Shown one piece after another: positions 46,231 through 55,186 of a DNA stretch of 64,000 nucleotides. The notes beneath the pieces were generated by a model that worked only from the letters and a program-made list of their open reading frames with translations, had not been told where the DNA came from and did no database searches. The translations under genes and the position numbers were made by a program. The stretch spans positions 2,300,001 through 2,364,000 of the forward strand of contig NZ_CP038015.1 in assembly GCF_004367585.1 (NCBI RefSeq). Direction: 5' to 3'. The stretch is from Paenisporosarcina antarctica. Lineage in GTDB: Bacteria; Bacillota; Bacilli; Bacillales_A; Planococcaceae. The stretch's first letter is position 1; each line of letters opens with the position of its first letter.

Positions 46231-47112
46231 TTGAAGAAACTACTCGTCAAAGTATTGAATCCTCTAGCAATTCCTTTAACAAAAAATATTTTAAAGAGCT
46301 TTTACAAAGGCAATCTTAAGGTTACTAATCTAGAACAATTAAAAAACGTTGTCGTATTTTCACCACATGTTGATGATGAAACAATTGGGCTAGGAGGCAC
46401 TATTAAAAAGTACACGGATCAACAAACAAAGGTTCATGTTATTACAGTGACAGACGGTGGGAAAAGTAATCGACACGTCAATAACTTATCGGCCATGCGT
46501 AAACAAGAATTAAAAGTAATCCAACCTATTCTTGGTATTTCATCACTTACCTTTCTAGATTATCCAGATGGTCATGTCAATCAAGTCCAGTCATCGGAAG
46601 ACTTCATAAAAGTAATAGAAGAGTTCAAGCCTGAAATTATTTATACAACTAGTTTTGTTGATGCACATACGGATCATACTGCAACAGCTCATTTACTTGC
46701 CGACGCATTAAAGACAGCTAACCATCAACCGAAGATGGTACGTCAATATGAAATTAATTGTCCAGTCCCTCCCGAATTTATTAACTGCGTGATTGATATT
46801 ACAAATGAAAATAATGCGAAGCAGCAAGCGATAACATATTTCAAATCTCAAGTAATTGCATTTGATGGATTTATCTTATTATCAAAACTCAAATCATCAA
46901 TTATTTCAAAAGGACCATCAATCGTTGAAACATTTATTGAATCTTCTGTTGCCGATTTCATTAATCAATCAGACTTACTGAAATCGAATAATTTATTAGA
47001 TTTTTCACATGATTTTAAACAAGCGAATCGCAGTTCAACATTATTACTTGCAGTATTTAAAAATTTAGAAAGAAAACGAAAGATTTATCGACAACTTCAG
47101 AATCTTTCCTAA
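46231..47112 (+). CDS. PIG-L family deacetylase
   Basis: This 293-residue protein has the zinc-binding motifs of the PIG-L/LmbE fold: VVFSPHVDDETIGLGG (usually PHxDDE) and the later HTDHTATAHLL. Family members deacetylate N-acetylglucosamine-containing substrates. No signal peptide is evident, so it likely acts at the cytosolic face on a lipid-linked sugar. Starts at TTG with AAGGAGAG about 10 bp upstream, and is 5 bp after the flippase stop. The pathway role (wall or surface glycan modification) comes from neighbours. Confidence 0.87.
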   Translation: MKKLLVKVLNPLAIPLTKNILKSFYKGNLKVTNLEQLKNVVVFSPHVDDETIGLGGTIKKYTDQQTKVHVITVTDGGKSNRHVNNLSAMRKQELKVIQPILGISSLTFLDYPDGHVNQVQSSEDFIKVIEEFKPEIIYTTSFVDAHTDHTATAHLLADALKTANHQPKMVRQYEINCPVPPEFINCVIDITNENNAKQQAITYFKSQVIAFDGFILLSKLKSSIISKGPSIVETFIESSVADFINQSDLLKSNNLLDFSHDFKQANRSSTLLLAVFKNLERKRKIYRQLQNLS

Positions 47113-47125
47113 AATGGAGGCCACC

Positions 47126-48592
47126 ATGCGACAGAACTACACCAAATATTTACCTTATACATGGCCAATTATTATGGTCATTTTAATATTAACCGCTTAT
47201 AGTATGAACTCAGTACTTGGTTATTTTGTTTCTATAGTACTTTTTATTATAGCTTTGGCTAGCCCTAAGAAAGCCATATTATTACTATTTTTGTATGTAC
47301 CACTTCGACCGTTTCTAATTGAATTAAATCCGGCCTTACGTTTAGCAGGAGATTTGATGATTGTAGGAGCTTTTCTACATGTAGTCTGGCAATCTCGCTA
47401 TAACTTACGCTCTCTATTTTCATTTCAGCTCTTTGAATACGGATACTTTGCATTCTTAGCGATTGGTTCAATTTCAGCACTTTTAAATAATATTGGATTT
47501 ATACCAGTCATTCTCCAGCTTCGAGCATTTATCATGTTTTACTTAATTTATTACATCGTAAAACGACTTGATATTAGAAAAGAAGATATTTTACAAGTCT
47601 TGCATGTTTTTATATGGACAACTCTTTTGATTCTCGTACAAGCGTTGACAGAAAAACTATCCATAAGAGGGTTATTCATGCCAGAAGCATGGAAAGAACT
47701 TCCTCTTTCTTCTAAAAATAGGGTTCGAGTTTATGGAATGCTCGGCAATCCCAATGTTTTAGGTATTTACCTAGGTTTTGCTTACTTTATATTCTACTAT
47801 GCAAAGAAATATATTTTACATTATAACAAAATATGGATGCAAATTTTGCAATACTTCACCATTGGCATTTTTGTCTTAACATATTCTAGAGGAACTTGGA
47901 TTGGTTTTTTAATCATCGCTGTGGTGTATGTTCTTGCTTCACATAATTTGGCGTTAATTAAAACGATAGTCATTCAAGTGGCTATTTCTCTCGTTGTTAT
48001 TGTCTTGCCAATTAACTTTGTTACTAACTTGATAGAGAATACTTCCATAGGTCAAGAAAAAGTACAAAACATACAACAATTTGATGTCGGTGGTAGCTCA
48101 GGCTTCGTTGATCGTTTGGGAAGTACATTTAATGATGATACAATTACAGGCAGTCAAAGTTCGGGACGTCTATTTATTGTAAAAAAAGGTTTTGAAATCT
48201 TTAAAGATTATCCAATTATTGGTACAGGATTCTCAACTTTCGGAGATTCTTCGTCATTGTCCCGAATTTCCCCTATTTTAGTTAAATACGAAATTGATAG
48301 AAAGTTCTATTCAGACAATCAGTACATTCAAATTATTGTTCAAACTGGTGTTCTTGGTGTGATAAGCTTTACAGTATTCTTGCTAGGTATGTTATACGCG
48401 CTATTAAAGACAAAACGCTCAAAATTAGCTAAATTAATGATTGGTGTTGTATTCGGCGCATTCTTTATGGGACTTGTTTATAACTTATGGGAAGCAGACG
48501 TGTTTACATTGGTATTCTTTACTTTACTAGCCGTCTCTTTAAATAACCAGTCTCGATTCCAGTCAATTCATGAAGATCTTACAAGGGGTTGA
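47126..48592 (+). CDS. O-antigen ligase / Wzy-like polymerase
   Basis: This 488-residue polytopic protein has about eleven hydrophobic segments and a large extracytoplasmic loop (about 300-385) carrying SQSSGRLFIVKKGFEIFKDYPIIGTGFSTFG, the signature region of Wzy_C/O-antigen ligase proteins. It would polymerise or ligate repeat units on the outer face. The ATG at 47126 follows GGAGG with 5-bp spacing; the ATG at 47114 lies upstream of that site. It is third in the glycan run. Confidence 0.85.
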   Translation: MRQNYTKYLPYTWPIIMVILILTAYSMNSVLGYFVSIVLFIIALASPKKAILLLFLYVPLRPFLIELNPALRLAGDLMIVGAFLHVVWQSRYNLRSLFSFQLFEYGYFAFLAIGSISALLNNIGFIPVILQLRAFIMFYLIYYIVKRLDIRKEDILQVLHVFIWTTLLILVQALTEKLSIRGLFMPEAWKELPLSSKNRVRVYGMLGNPNVLGIYLGFAYFIFYYAKKYILHYNKIWMQILQYFTIGIFVLTYSRGTWIGFLIIAVVYVLASHNLALIKTIVIQVAISLVVIVLPINFVTNLIENTSIGQEKVQNIQQFDVGGSSGFVDRLGSTFNDDTITGSQSSGRLFIVKKGFEIFKDYPIIGTGFSTFGDSSSLSRISPILVKYEIDRKFYSDNQYIQIIVQTGVLGVISFTVFLLGMLYALLKTKRSKLAKLMIGVVFGAFFMGLVYNLWEADVFTLVFFTLLAVSLNNQSRFQSIHEDLTRG

Positions 48593-48596
48593 ATAG

Positions 48597-49502
48597 ATGA
48601 TTCGTTCATACATTGCGGGTGATGAATCAGGCATTAATACTTTGTTTGAATCCGTTTTTCAAAAAAAACGTTCCTTGACCGAGTGGCAATGGAAATTCGA
48701 AACACTTAGTTCCAATTTTCCAATCATCATTGTCGCTGTAGAAGACAATCAGATAGTTGGACATGCAGCATGCCTATTGTTTGACGCTGTTAACGTCGAT
48801 GGGATGCCCATCATAATCGGAGAACGAGTTGATATTATGGTACATCCTAATTACCAAGGACTTGGAATCTATTCTCAAATTGTTAAAGAGCTAATAAAAG
48901 AAAGTGCGAAACAAAATGCAGCATTTTTATACGGGTTCCCAGCTGAAAAAGCTAAGAATATCTTCATTACGATTGGTCAAGCTACAGATTTAGGAAACAT
49001 CAATCGATACGTTTCCTTGAATCTCCCTTCTTTACGAAAAAATAAACAACACCAATTGATGAAGACGTTACCCGAATTTGATTTGGTGAATATGTCCAAT
49101 ATAGATTTTGACTCTACAATTTATGTGAAACGTTCAAAAGCATTTCTAAAAAATCGCTTTATTAAGCATCCTTCGATTGACTATTATGTATATCAATCAG
49201 ATTTATCCTATGTAATTTACAGAATTGATCGCTTAAAATCAATCATTCCAATCTATTCAATAGTAGATATTTTAGCTGTAGATGAGGTTGCTTTGTTAAT
49301 AAATTTTAAAAAAGCTATAGGTTTTAGTGTTGTCTCAACTTGGGGAATTCCAAACACCCCATTAGAGAGAGCACTTATGAAAACCGGATTTAGCGTTCAA
49401 TCGAGTCCAATGCCATTTGTCGTGAAAACGTTAAAAAATCATGATTACGGTCAAACTTTTAACAACTGGCGTATATTACAAGGTGATGTAGATTCTTTTT
49501 AA
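48597..49502 (+). CDS. GNAT-family acyltransferase
   Basis: This 301-residue protein has an N-terminal GNAT domain (about 1-130): IIVAVEDNQIVGHAACL, then the acetyl-CoA-binding VHPNYQGLGIYSQIVKELI. The second half (about 150-300) is not recognised but is typical of two-domain GNAT proteins in envelope-glycan clusters. It begins 4 bp after the polymerase gene. Likely role: acylation of a sugar or amino sugar, by inference from context. It is the last gene of the run and is followed by a strong terminator. Confidence 0.8.
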   Translation: MIRSYIAGDESGINTLFESVFQKKRSLTEWQWKFETLSSNFPIIIVAVEDNQIVGHAACLLFDAVNVDGMPIIIGERVDIMVHPNYQGLGIYSQIVKELIKESAKQNAAFLYGFPAEKAKNIFITIGQATDLGNINRYVSLNLPSLRKNKQHQLMKTLPEFDLVNMSNIDFDSTIYVKRSKAFLKNRFIKHPSIDYYVYQSDLSYVIYRIDRLKSIIPIYSIVDILAVDEVALLINFKKAIGFSVVSTWGIPNTPLERALMKTGFSVQSSPMPFVVKTLKNHDYGQTFNNWRILQGDVDSF

Positions 49503-49622
49503 ATATCTACTTATACGAAGTTGATTAATAAAATAGAGGTTTAATTGTAAGATAAAGATAAAAACAAGTTTTTTTTCAGCTCATATTATACTAAACATAT
49601 TTTAATTCTTGTACAAGTAGAC

Positions 49623-49662
49623 AAAAAAACCCGATGACAATTTCCTGTCATCGGGTTTTTTT
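49623..49662. terminator. Bidirectional terminator between the glycan run and the nucleotidase gene
   Basis: A 16-bp stem (AAAAAACCCGATGACA and complement, 6-base loop) with T-runs on both strands serves the two convergent genes. Confidence 0.94.
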
Positions 49663-49671
49663 GTGGTTCTA

Positions 49672-52131
49672 TTATTCATAAATTTCGTAGTATGTGTCGT
49701 CAGAAACTGCAAGTTTACCACCAGTAACGATATATGTTGCTGACGGATTTCCGTCTATATATTCTTTTACTTCAGTAGGAAGCCCTGCAAGACCAACTAA
49801 CAATACCGGTGCATCGTATTTCGCTGCTAAAACACTACCTGTAAGAGCATCAGCAAAGCCACTACCGCTTGCTACGAATGAAGCCCAAGCCTCACCGTGA
49901 AACGTTTCAGCTACAGCAACCGATGTTGCATATCGTGTTTTACCTGAAACACGAGTTGGCGCTGGTAGAGCGTTTTCAACTGCTTCGCTAACTGCTAATT
50001 TACCACCGATAACATAAGATTTCTTAACATTAGTTAATGCAGCTTTTGTAGCTGCTGGAATACTATCAGTTCGTGTTAAAAGAATTGGTGTTGATGATTG
50101 TGCAGCGTAAGATCCAATAGATAATGCATCTGGGTATGTTAAACCAGATACTACAATTGCTTCTTCAGGTGTACTAAGTTCACGAGCCACTTTTGCAGCT
50201 GTTTCGTATCGGTCACCACCTGCAATCCGGCGAACAGAAATTCCTATATCATATAAACTATCTACTACTTCTTTAGAAATCGCTTTAGATCCACCCATGA
50301 TAACAACTTTCTTCGTACCTAGACGTTTTAATTCATCTACAACGCTCGCTGGAAGTGAATTCGTACGTGTTAATAAAATTGGTGAATTTAATTGGTATGC
50401 TAAGGGTCCTGCAGTCATCGAATCAGCAAACTCATCACCACGAGCAATTACAACTGTTTCAGCCGAACTAAATCCAGCTTTTGAAATTTCTACAGCTGTC
50501 TCATAACGACTCTTACCAGCTAAACGTACTTGATTAATACGACCTTCACGATCACCATTAATTGTATCGAGACCTTGAATGTAGTTAATGAATGTCTCCC
50601 AGTCAGCATTTCCTGGCTCACTTACTTTTCCAGTGTCATAGGCATCTTTAAACATTGAGTAGCCATCTCCACCTTTAGCAGTGAACGAGTTAGTAGCCAC
50701 TTTATATGTTTTTTCAGAATCTAAAAACGTTAAGTTGCCTTCTTCATCTTGAACAAAAGCAGAAATGACACGACTACCTGCTTCTTGAGTGTTGTCATAA
50801 TTAACAACTAAACCTGCAACATGTAAAAATGCACCTGATTCTTTAGGTGATTGACTAACACTATGCTCAAGTGCTGAATAAATAGCATCACCTGGTAACT
50901 CCATAATTGCCAATGAATTTCCAAATGGCATTACTGTTAGAACTTCACCAACAGTTATATCTCCTTTGTTAATTGAAGCGCGGATTCCACCACCGTTTTG
51001 AACAGCGATAACTGTATCTTTATCAATTTTTTTTGCAGCATCTAACATTCCATCTGTCATTAAGTTTCCAAGATTTGTTTCACCAGTGCGAACATTTCCA
51101 CGTTCACCATCTAAGACAGAAGTTGTGGAAACACCTGTTGATTCATTTTTCACTTTTTCTATTTCATCTGAGTAAGGCTTTAATTTAGCTGCAGCATCCG
51201 CATCCTCGGTAGCATCTGATACCGTGTGTAGTTTAGATGTGTGGCTAGTAAGTTCTCCAGTTTCATTAAATGTTACATTTAATTCACCTAATAATTTATT
51301 GTATTCATTTGCTTGAACGATTATCGTGTTCGCAGCGTTAGCACGATCAATTAAGCGACCCCCATCAAGTTTAGTGTGGGTGTGACCTCCTACGATAATA
51401 TCAATATCAGGTACTTCAGTTGCTAATGTTAAATCGTTATCATAGGCATCATCAAAACCTAAATGAGTTAATGCAATGATCTTATCAACGTCATTTGCTT
51501 GTAAATAAGCAACTGCTGCTTTAGCTTCTGCAATATACTCAGTAAATTCTACAGATTTAGGACTTGAAATAAACTCTGTTTCTGCTGTTGTCAAACCGAA
51601 TATTCCCATTTTTTCTCCGTCAACTTCTTTAATAATCCCATCAAAAACCTGACCTGATTCATCATTTCCACCAAATCCATTAGTTTGTAAACCTGCAAAT
51701 AGTGGATCTGCTGTAAATGAAGTATTTGCACTAATTATAGGAAACTCTGCATTTGCCACAAAATCTGCTAATGCTTTATGGCCATCTGAGGAATCCCCTA
51801 AATCAAATTCATGATTTCCAAAAGTCATTGCATCGTATTTCATCATATTCATAAACTCTAAGTCTGCTTGACCTTTGAAACTATTAAAGTATAAAGTTCC
51901 TGAGAATACATCACCAGCATTTAATAATAAATTATTGGGGTTTTTTGTACGTAATTCCTTGACCAATGTCACTGTCTTGGCGATATTGTCTAAATTAGCA
52001 TGTGTATCATTTGAATGTATAACGGTTAATGAAAAATCATCTCCTGCTTTAACTATTACAGGATTACTAAAACTAAATAAGCTTGCTGTTAAAATAGTTG
52101 AAGATAAAATTGATATGAACTTTTTATTCAT
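49672..52131 (-). CDS. Secreted 5'-nucleotidase (UshA/YfkN-type) with CWB2 repeats
   Basis: This 819-residue protein has a signal peptide (about 1-29), a metallophosphoesterase domain (VIHSNDTHANLDNI, D42 and H44; FGNHEFDLGD; VGGHTHTKLDGG) and a 5'-nucleotidase C-terminal domain (about 340-520, TNLGNLMTDGMLDAA, VQNGGGIRA). Three CWB2 repeats follow from about 537 (VRLAGKSRYETAV, RRIAGGDRYETAA, TRVSGKTRYATSV). It would release phosphate from extracellular nucleotides at the wall. Upstream lie a PhoP-box-like repeat and a cre-like site, consistent with phosphate starvation and carbon control. A GGATGG site precedes the ATG. Confidence 0.94.
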   Translation of the reverse strand: MNKKFISILSSTILTASLFSFSNPVIVKAGDDFSLTVIHSNDTHANLDNIAKTVTLVKELRTKNPNNLLLNAGDVFSGTLYFNSFKGQADLEFMNMMKYDAMTFGNHEFDLGDSSDGHKALADFVANAEFPIISANTSFTADPLFAGLQTNGFGGNDESGQVFDGIIKEVDGEKMGIFGLTTAETEFISSPKSVEFTEYIAEAKAAVAYLQANDVDKIIALTHLGFDDAYDNDLTLATEVPDIDIIVGGHTHTKLDGGRLIDRANAANTIIVQANEYNKLLGELNVTFNETGELTSHTSKLHTVSDATEDADAAAKLKPYSDEIEKVKNESTGVSTTSVLDGERGNVRTGETNLGNLMTDGMLDAAKKIDKDTVIAVQNGGGIRASINKGDITVGEVLTVMPFGNSLAIMELPGDAIYSALEHSVSQSPKESGAFLHVAGLVVNYDNTQEAGSRVISAFVQDEEGNLTFLDSEKTYKVATNSFTAKGGDGYSMFKDAYDTGKVSEPGNADWETFINYIQGLDTINGDREGRINQVRLAGKSRYETAVEISKAGFSSAETVVIARGDEFADSMTAGPLAYQLNSPILLTRTNSLPASVVDELKRLGTKKVVIMGGSKAISKEVVDSLYDIGISVRRIAGGDRYETAAKVARELSTPEEAIVVSGLTYPDALSIGSYAAQSSTPILLTRTDSIPAATKAALTNVKKSYVIGGKLAVSEAVENALPAPTRVSGKTRYATSVAVAETFHGEAWASFVASGSGFADALTGSVLAAKYDAPVLLVGLAGLPTEVKEYIDGNPSATYIVTGGKLAVSDDTYYEIYE

Positions 52132-52175
52132 TTTCCACCATCCTATGTTTTTTTTAGGTTTTCAGACCTATATTT

Positions 52176-52229
52176 AGTATAGCAAATATTACAAGTTTAA
52201 TTGTAAAAACTATGTAATTACTATGTAAA
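52176..52229 (-). promoter_or_regulatory. PhoP box with -10 element upstream of the nucleotidase gene
   Basis: On the minus strand TTTACA, ATTACA and TTTACA (52229-52224, 52218-52213, 52207-52202) repeat every 11 bp with 5-bp gaps. This matches the Bacillus PhoP consensus TT(A/C/T)ACA. A -10 TATACT (52181-52176) follows 20 bp later, and no good -35 is present, as in PhoP-activated promoters. Confidence 0.75.
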
Positions 52230-52238
52230 ATTTAGATT

Positions 52239-52252
52239 TGAAAGCGCTATCA
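52239..52252. promoter_or_regulatory. Consensus cre (CcpA) site
   Basis: TGAAAGCGCTATCA satisfies the degenerate cre consensus TGWAARCGYTWNCW at every position. It lies 10 bp upstream of the PhoP box, centred about 75 bp before the predicted transcription start. Confidence 0.65.
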
Positions 52253-52591
52253 TCAAGGTATATTTTAACAATTTATTGGGAAAATTTCAAGCGTTATTAA
52301 AATATATTTTCCTAGTAATCTAGAGTTCAACATCATGGGGTTAAAACAAGATTGTTAGACTGGACTTCAGTGGCTTTATATTTTGCTTATTTAGGATGGG
52401 CGGAAGGGAACAGTTATTCAATTTATATGCTACATCCTTTGCGATTAAATAAAAACAATTGGAGAACAAAAATTCTATGTTCCTGTTACATAATACGGGG
52501 GAAAAATCCTGAATCTTAATATCGCAAAGTCTTCTATCTTGACATAAATAATGGACCATTCAACTCTAATTAGTTTCACTGAATTTATCGT
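52253..52591. other. Intergenic region, no gene supported
   Basis: A 72-residue minus-strand frame (52341-52559) is Cys/Leu/Asn-rich, has no ribosome site and matches nothing I recognise. The plus strand reads fragments interrupted by stops. It may be a relic. Confidence 0.4.
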
Positions 52592-52632
52592 AAAAAATAC
52601 CCATTTTGTCTAGTAAAAACGGGTATTTTTAA
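52592..52632 (-). terminator. Terminator after the 52.6-kb gene
   Basis: AAAATACCC and GGGTATTTT pair around an 18-base loop region, with T-runs on both sides. Confidence 0.8.
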
Positions 52633-52646
52633 TTATCATTCTAAAC

Positions 52647-54254
52647 TTATTCTATTAATCCTATTAAATCTTCAATGTTTTCATTATTTATCTCATATTC
52701 TATATTTCTTTGAAGTAAATTATTTTTCTTCACTAAAATTAATTTGTCAACAATCGGTACTTTCTGCTTACCTAGCTGTTGCAGAAGTTGCTTAGTATAC
52801 AATAAATCATAATACGTAACTAGGTTATAGTCTCTACCACTAAAAGTTCCATTTCTATTAAGTTGATAATTCACTTCGTTAGCATCGTCGTTTATCCAAG
52901 CATCCCCTGTATCTATCAGAGCAGCTAACTGTAAATTTGCAGTAGATAAATAAGATACATTTCCAGTTTCTATGTAAGCAAAGTACAAATAATTCATTAA
53001 ACTAAGTGCATGATTTAATGATACATGTGTCAACATTTTATTGTTCAAATCAAAATAGTCAATTAAATATAAACCATGATCCGTAGGAATTGTATAGCCC
53101 TCTTCGACCATCTTAAGTAAAAAGTTTGCATAAACTTCTATATTTTGAGCATAATTTTCATAGCCTAAAATTTCAGCTCTCCGTAACTGACTCCTAAAAA
53201 TGTTATCGTTATGTCGAGAATCCACATAATTCGAGCCAATATTATATTTTTTTTCAAGCCAGGTACTTGTATAATTCGAATACCAAAGTCCATCTTTGCT
53301 TCGTGAATCTTCGAGTGATTTAAACTGATGTCGGTTCATGTTTTCAAAAAACCGACTTGATTCTTTTCCAAGCTCTAACGCAGAACTTCTTCCACTTTGA
53401 CGAACTAATGAGTGGACAAATGCATCTGGATGAGCAGGGAAAATTGAAGCTAATCCATGAGATAAAGTTGCATTCGGAGTAATCCATCTAAATTCATCTA
53501 CGCCAATTTTGTGTGCATTCGTTAGCTCTTCTTTACTAAATAAACTTACTTCACTCAACATTGCCCAAGTGGAAGCGCTACTTTTATTGGCTTGAACATG
53601 TATTTCCAAACCATCTTTTGTCATATTATAATTATGTGATTCTTCTAAAAACTGATAGACAGTGCTCGTTTCATCATTTTCTTCGTATGTGTGGGTAAGG
53701 TTTTTATACATTACTTGAGCACCCATTAATAATGAAATTTCTTTTGTTTCTATATAGGTTAATCTAGTTGATAATGGATCAGTATTCTTCCGGTTTTTCC
53801 TAAATGAGTATAATTCTTTTATCGGTGTATTTATCATTTCTTCCTTTAATATTGCTGATGATTTCCCTATATTTACACTAAAAACATTGTCATTTTTGGG
53901 TGATTGGAAGTCAACAAATAGTAGCGAATCTCCATTAGGAAACTGTCTTTCAGTGACTGACACCTCCCCAATTATTTTATTGATATTTGTAATACTAAAG
54001 GTTTTAATAACATCCTTAATATCATAAATCGTTGTGGTTTGGGTGGCAATTTCATTTAATGTTCCTTCAGCTACAGAGTATGTTAAAGTATTCAGCTCGT
54101 CTACTTCATGTTTTTTTTCATTCACTTGTTCTTCTGATATCGGTACAAATTGAGGCCAACCCATTACAAGAACGAAGGCAATTATCAAAATTGATACTGT
54201 GATAGATTTTGTTTTTATTGAGAGGGATTTTTTGTACCGTTTAGACTCTTTCAT
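52647..54254 (-). CDS. Membrane-anchored protein of unknown function, possible alpha/alpha-toroid
   Basis: I do not recognise this family with confidence. The protein has 535 residues: a basic N-terminus, one membrane segment (about 16-33) and a long extracellular part. Residues about 330-510 are helical and repetitive, with motifs such as SRHNDNIFRSQLRRAEILG, DHGLYLIDYF, THVSLNHALSLMNYLYFAY and LQLAALIDTGDAW. This pattern resembles C-terminal domains of D-glucuronyl C5-epimerases and other alpha/alpha-barrel sugar enzymes, but no catalytic residues can be assigned. It follows the lipoprotein gene by 113 bp, with a terminator between them. A wall-polysaccharide role is inference from the neighbourhood. 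Confidence 0.75.
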   Translation of the reverse strand: MKESKRYKKSLSIKTKSITVSILIIAFVLVMGWPQFVPISEEQVNEKKHEVDELNTLTYSVAEGTLNEIATQTTTIYDIKDVIKTFSITNINKIIGEVSVTERQFPNGDSLLFVDFQSPKNDNVFSVNIGKSSAILKEEMINTPIKELYSFRKNRKNTDPLSTRLTYIETKEISLLMGAQVMYKNLTHTYEENDETSTVYQFLEESHNYNMTKDGLEIHVQANKSSASTWAMLSEVSLFSKEELTNAHKIGVDEFRWITPNATLSHGLASIFPAHPDAFVHSLVRQSGRSSALELGKESSRFFENMNRHQFKSLEDSRSKDGLWYSNYTSTWLEKKYNIGSNYVDSRHNDNIFRSQLRRAEILGYENYAQNIEVYANFLLKMVEEGYTIPTDHGLYLIDYFDLNNKMLTHVSLNHALSLMNYLYFAYIETGNVSYLSTANLQLAALIDTGDAWINDDANEVNYQLNRNGTFSGRDYNLVTYYDLLYTKQLLQQLGKQKVPIVDKLILVKKNNLLQRNIEYEINNENIEDLIGLIE

Positions 54255-54324
54255 TCATGATCATCCTTCTTTATATATATTTCCTAGTCTCTCTAGCCTA
54301 TAACCCATTTTACTAAAGTGCAAA

Positions 54325-54360
54325 CAAAAAGTTGCAGTCCTTTAAAAGAAGACTGCAACT
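54325..54360 (-). terminator. Terminator of the amidase-lipoprotein operon
   Basis: AGTTGCAGTC (54330-54339) pairs with GACTGCAACT (54351-54360), followed on the minus strand by TTTTTGTTTG. Confidence 0.9.
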
Positions 54361-54367
54361 AATCATT

Positions 54368-55165
54368 TTACTCTATTCGATTCATTTCCATTACGTATGA
54401 CGTCTTATTATTTCCATTTGTCGTAATAGTTTCTTCTTTAATAACACCTAGACCTTTACCAAAGTAAAAACGTGTAATCGTTTGTTGTTTGGATACATCA
54501 GATACTATTGTTTGCTCAATGACCATGACGTCCTTATAAGTTCCAGCAGGTATCTTCAAGGTTAAATCATCTTCTACGACTTTCCATGCTTGAGGACCGG
54601 TTTGTTCGTTTAATAAGTCGATATATACTTCAGGAGCTGATGTTGCTTCAAAATTATCAATAGTCACATCTTCTACACCTTCAGCATTATTAAAAAGCAT
54701 AGTTAATTTCGTCGGTGTCCATTCGGATATTTGTTTCGTAACTACGTCTCCAAATGTAATGAACTCTAGCATGCGATTGCCTTTAACTGCCTTCACTTCA
54801 CGGACGATTTCAAACTCTTCAAGTAAGAATGTTTTTTTGATTGCACGTTTTGGCATATATACCACAAGACCTTTATTTGCCACAACCTCATTTTCACTAG
54901 TCGTGTCATCACTTACGCTGTCTTCCTCCGATTCATCTGCAGACTCTTTTGGTTGTTCTTCAACAACTTCTGTATCATCAACCTCAGTGATCTCTTCTGC
55001 AACCACCTCTTCTGAAGCTTCATTTTCTTTAGGTTGCGTAGTTTCGGGTTGTTCCTTTTCTTGTTCATTCGATTCTTTTTTTATATCGTTAAATTTAAAT
55101 GAGTTATCATCCGAACATGCTGATAGTATCAGGACTAATGGCACTATGGCCAACCATTTCTTCAT
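54368..55165 (-). CDS. Lipoprotein with acidic linker, unknown domain
   Basis: This 265-residue protein has a lipobox LILSAC (lipid Cys at about 17). A Glu/Thr/Asp-rich linker (about 30-95) probably spans the wall. The folded domain (about 97-265) is rich in beta-strand patterns, such as LTLKIPAGTYKDVMVIEQT and TRFYFGKGLGVIKEETI. That second motif is seen in a group of Bacillales lipoproteins without known function. It lies 21 bp downstream of the CWB2 amidase gene and shares its terminator, so the two are probably co-expressed. Confidence 0.8.
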   Translation of the reverse strand: MKKWLAIVPLVLILSACSDDNSFKFNDIKKESNEQEKEQPETTQPKENEASEEVVAEEITEVDDTEVVEEQPKESADESEEDSVSDDTTSENEVVANKGLVVYMPKRAIKKTFLLEEFEIVREVKAVKGNRMLEFITFGDVVTKQISEWTPTKLTMLFNNAEGVEDVTIDNFEATSAPEVYIDLLNEQTGPQAWKVVEDDLTLKIPAGTYKDVMVIEQTIVSDVSKQQTITRFYFGKGLGVIKEETITTNGNNKTSYVMEMNRIE

Positions 55166-55186
55166 CGGATCCCTCTTTTCGCTTTG

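Noticed and set aside
52341-52559. 72-residue minus-strand ORF upstream of the nucleotidase gene
   Set aside because: No Shine-Dalgarno site and no recognisable sequence.
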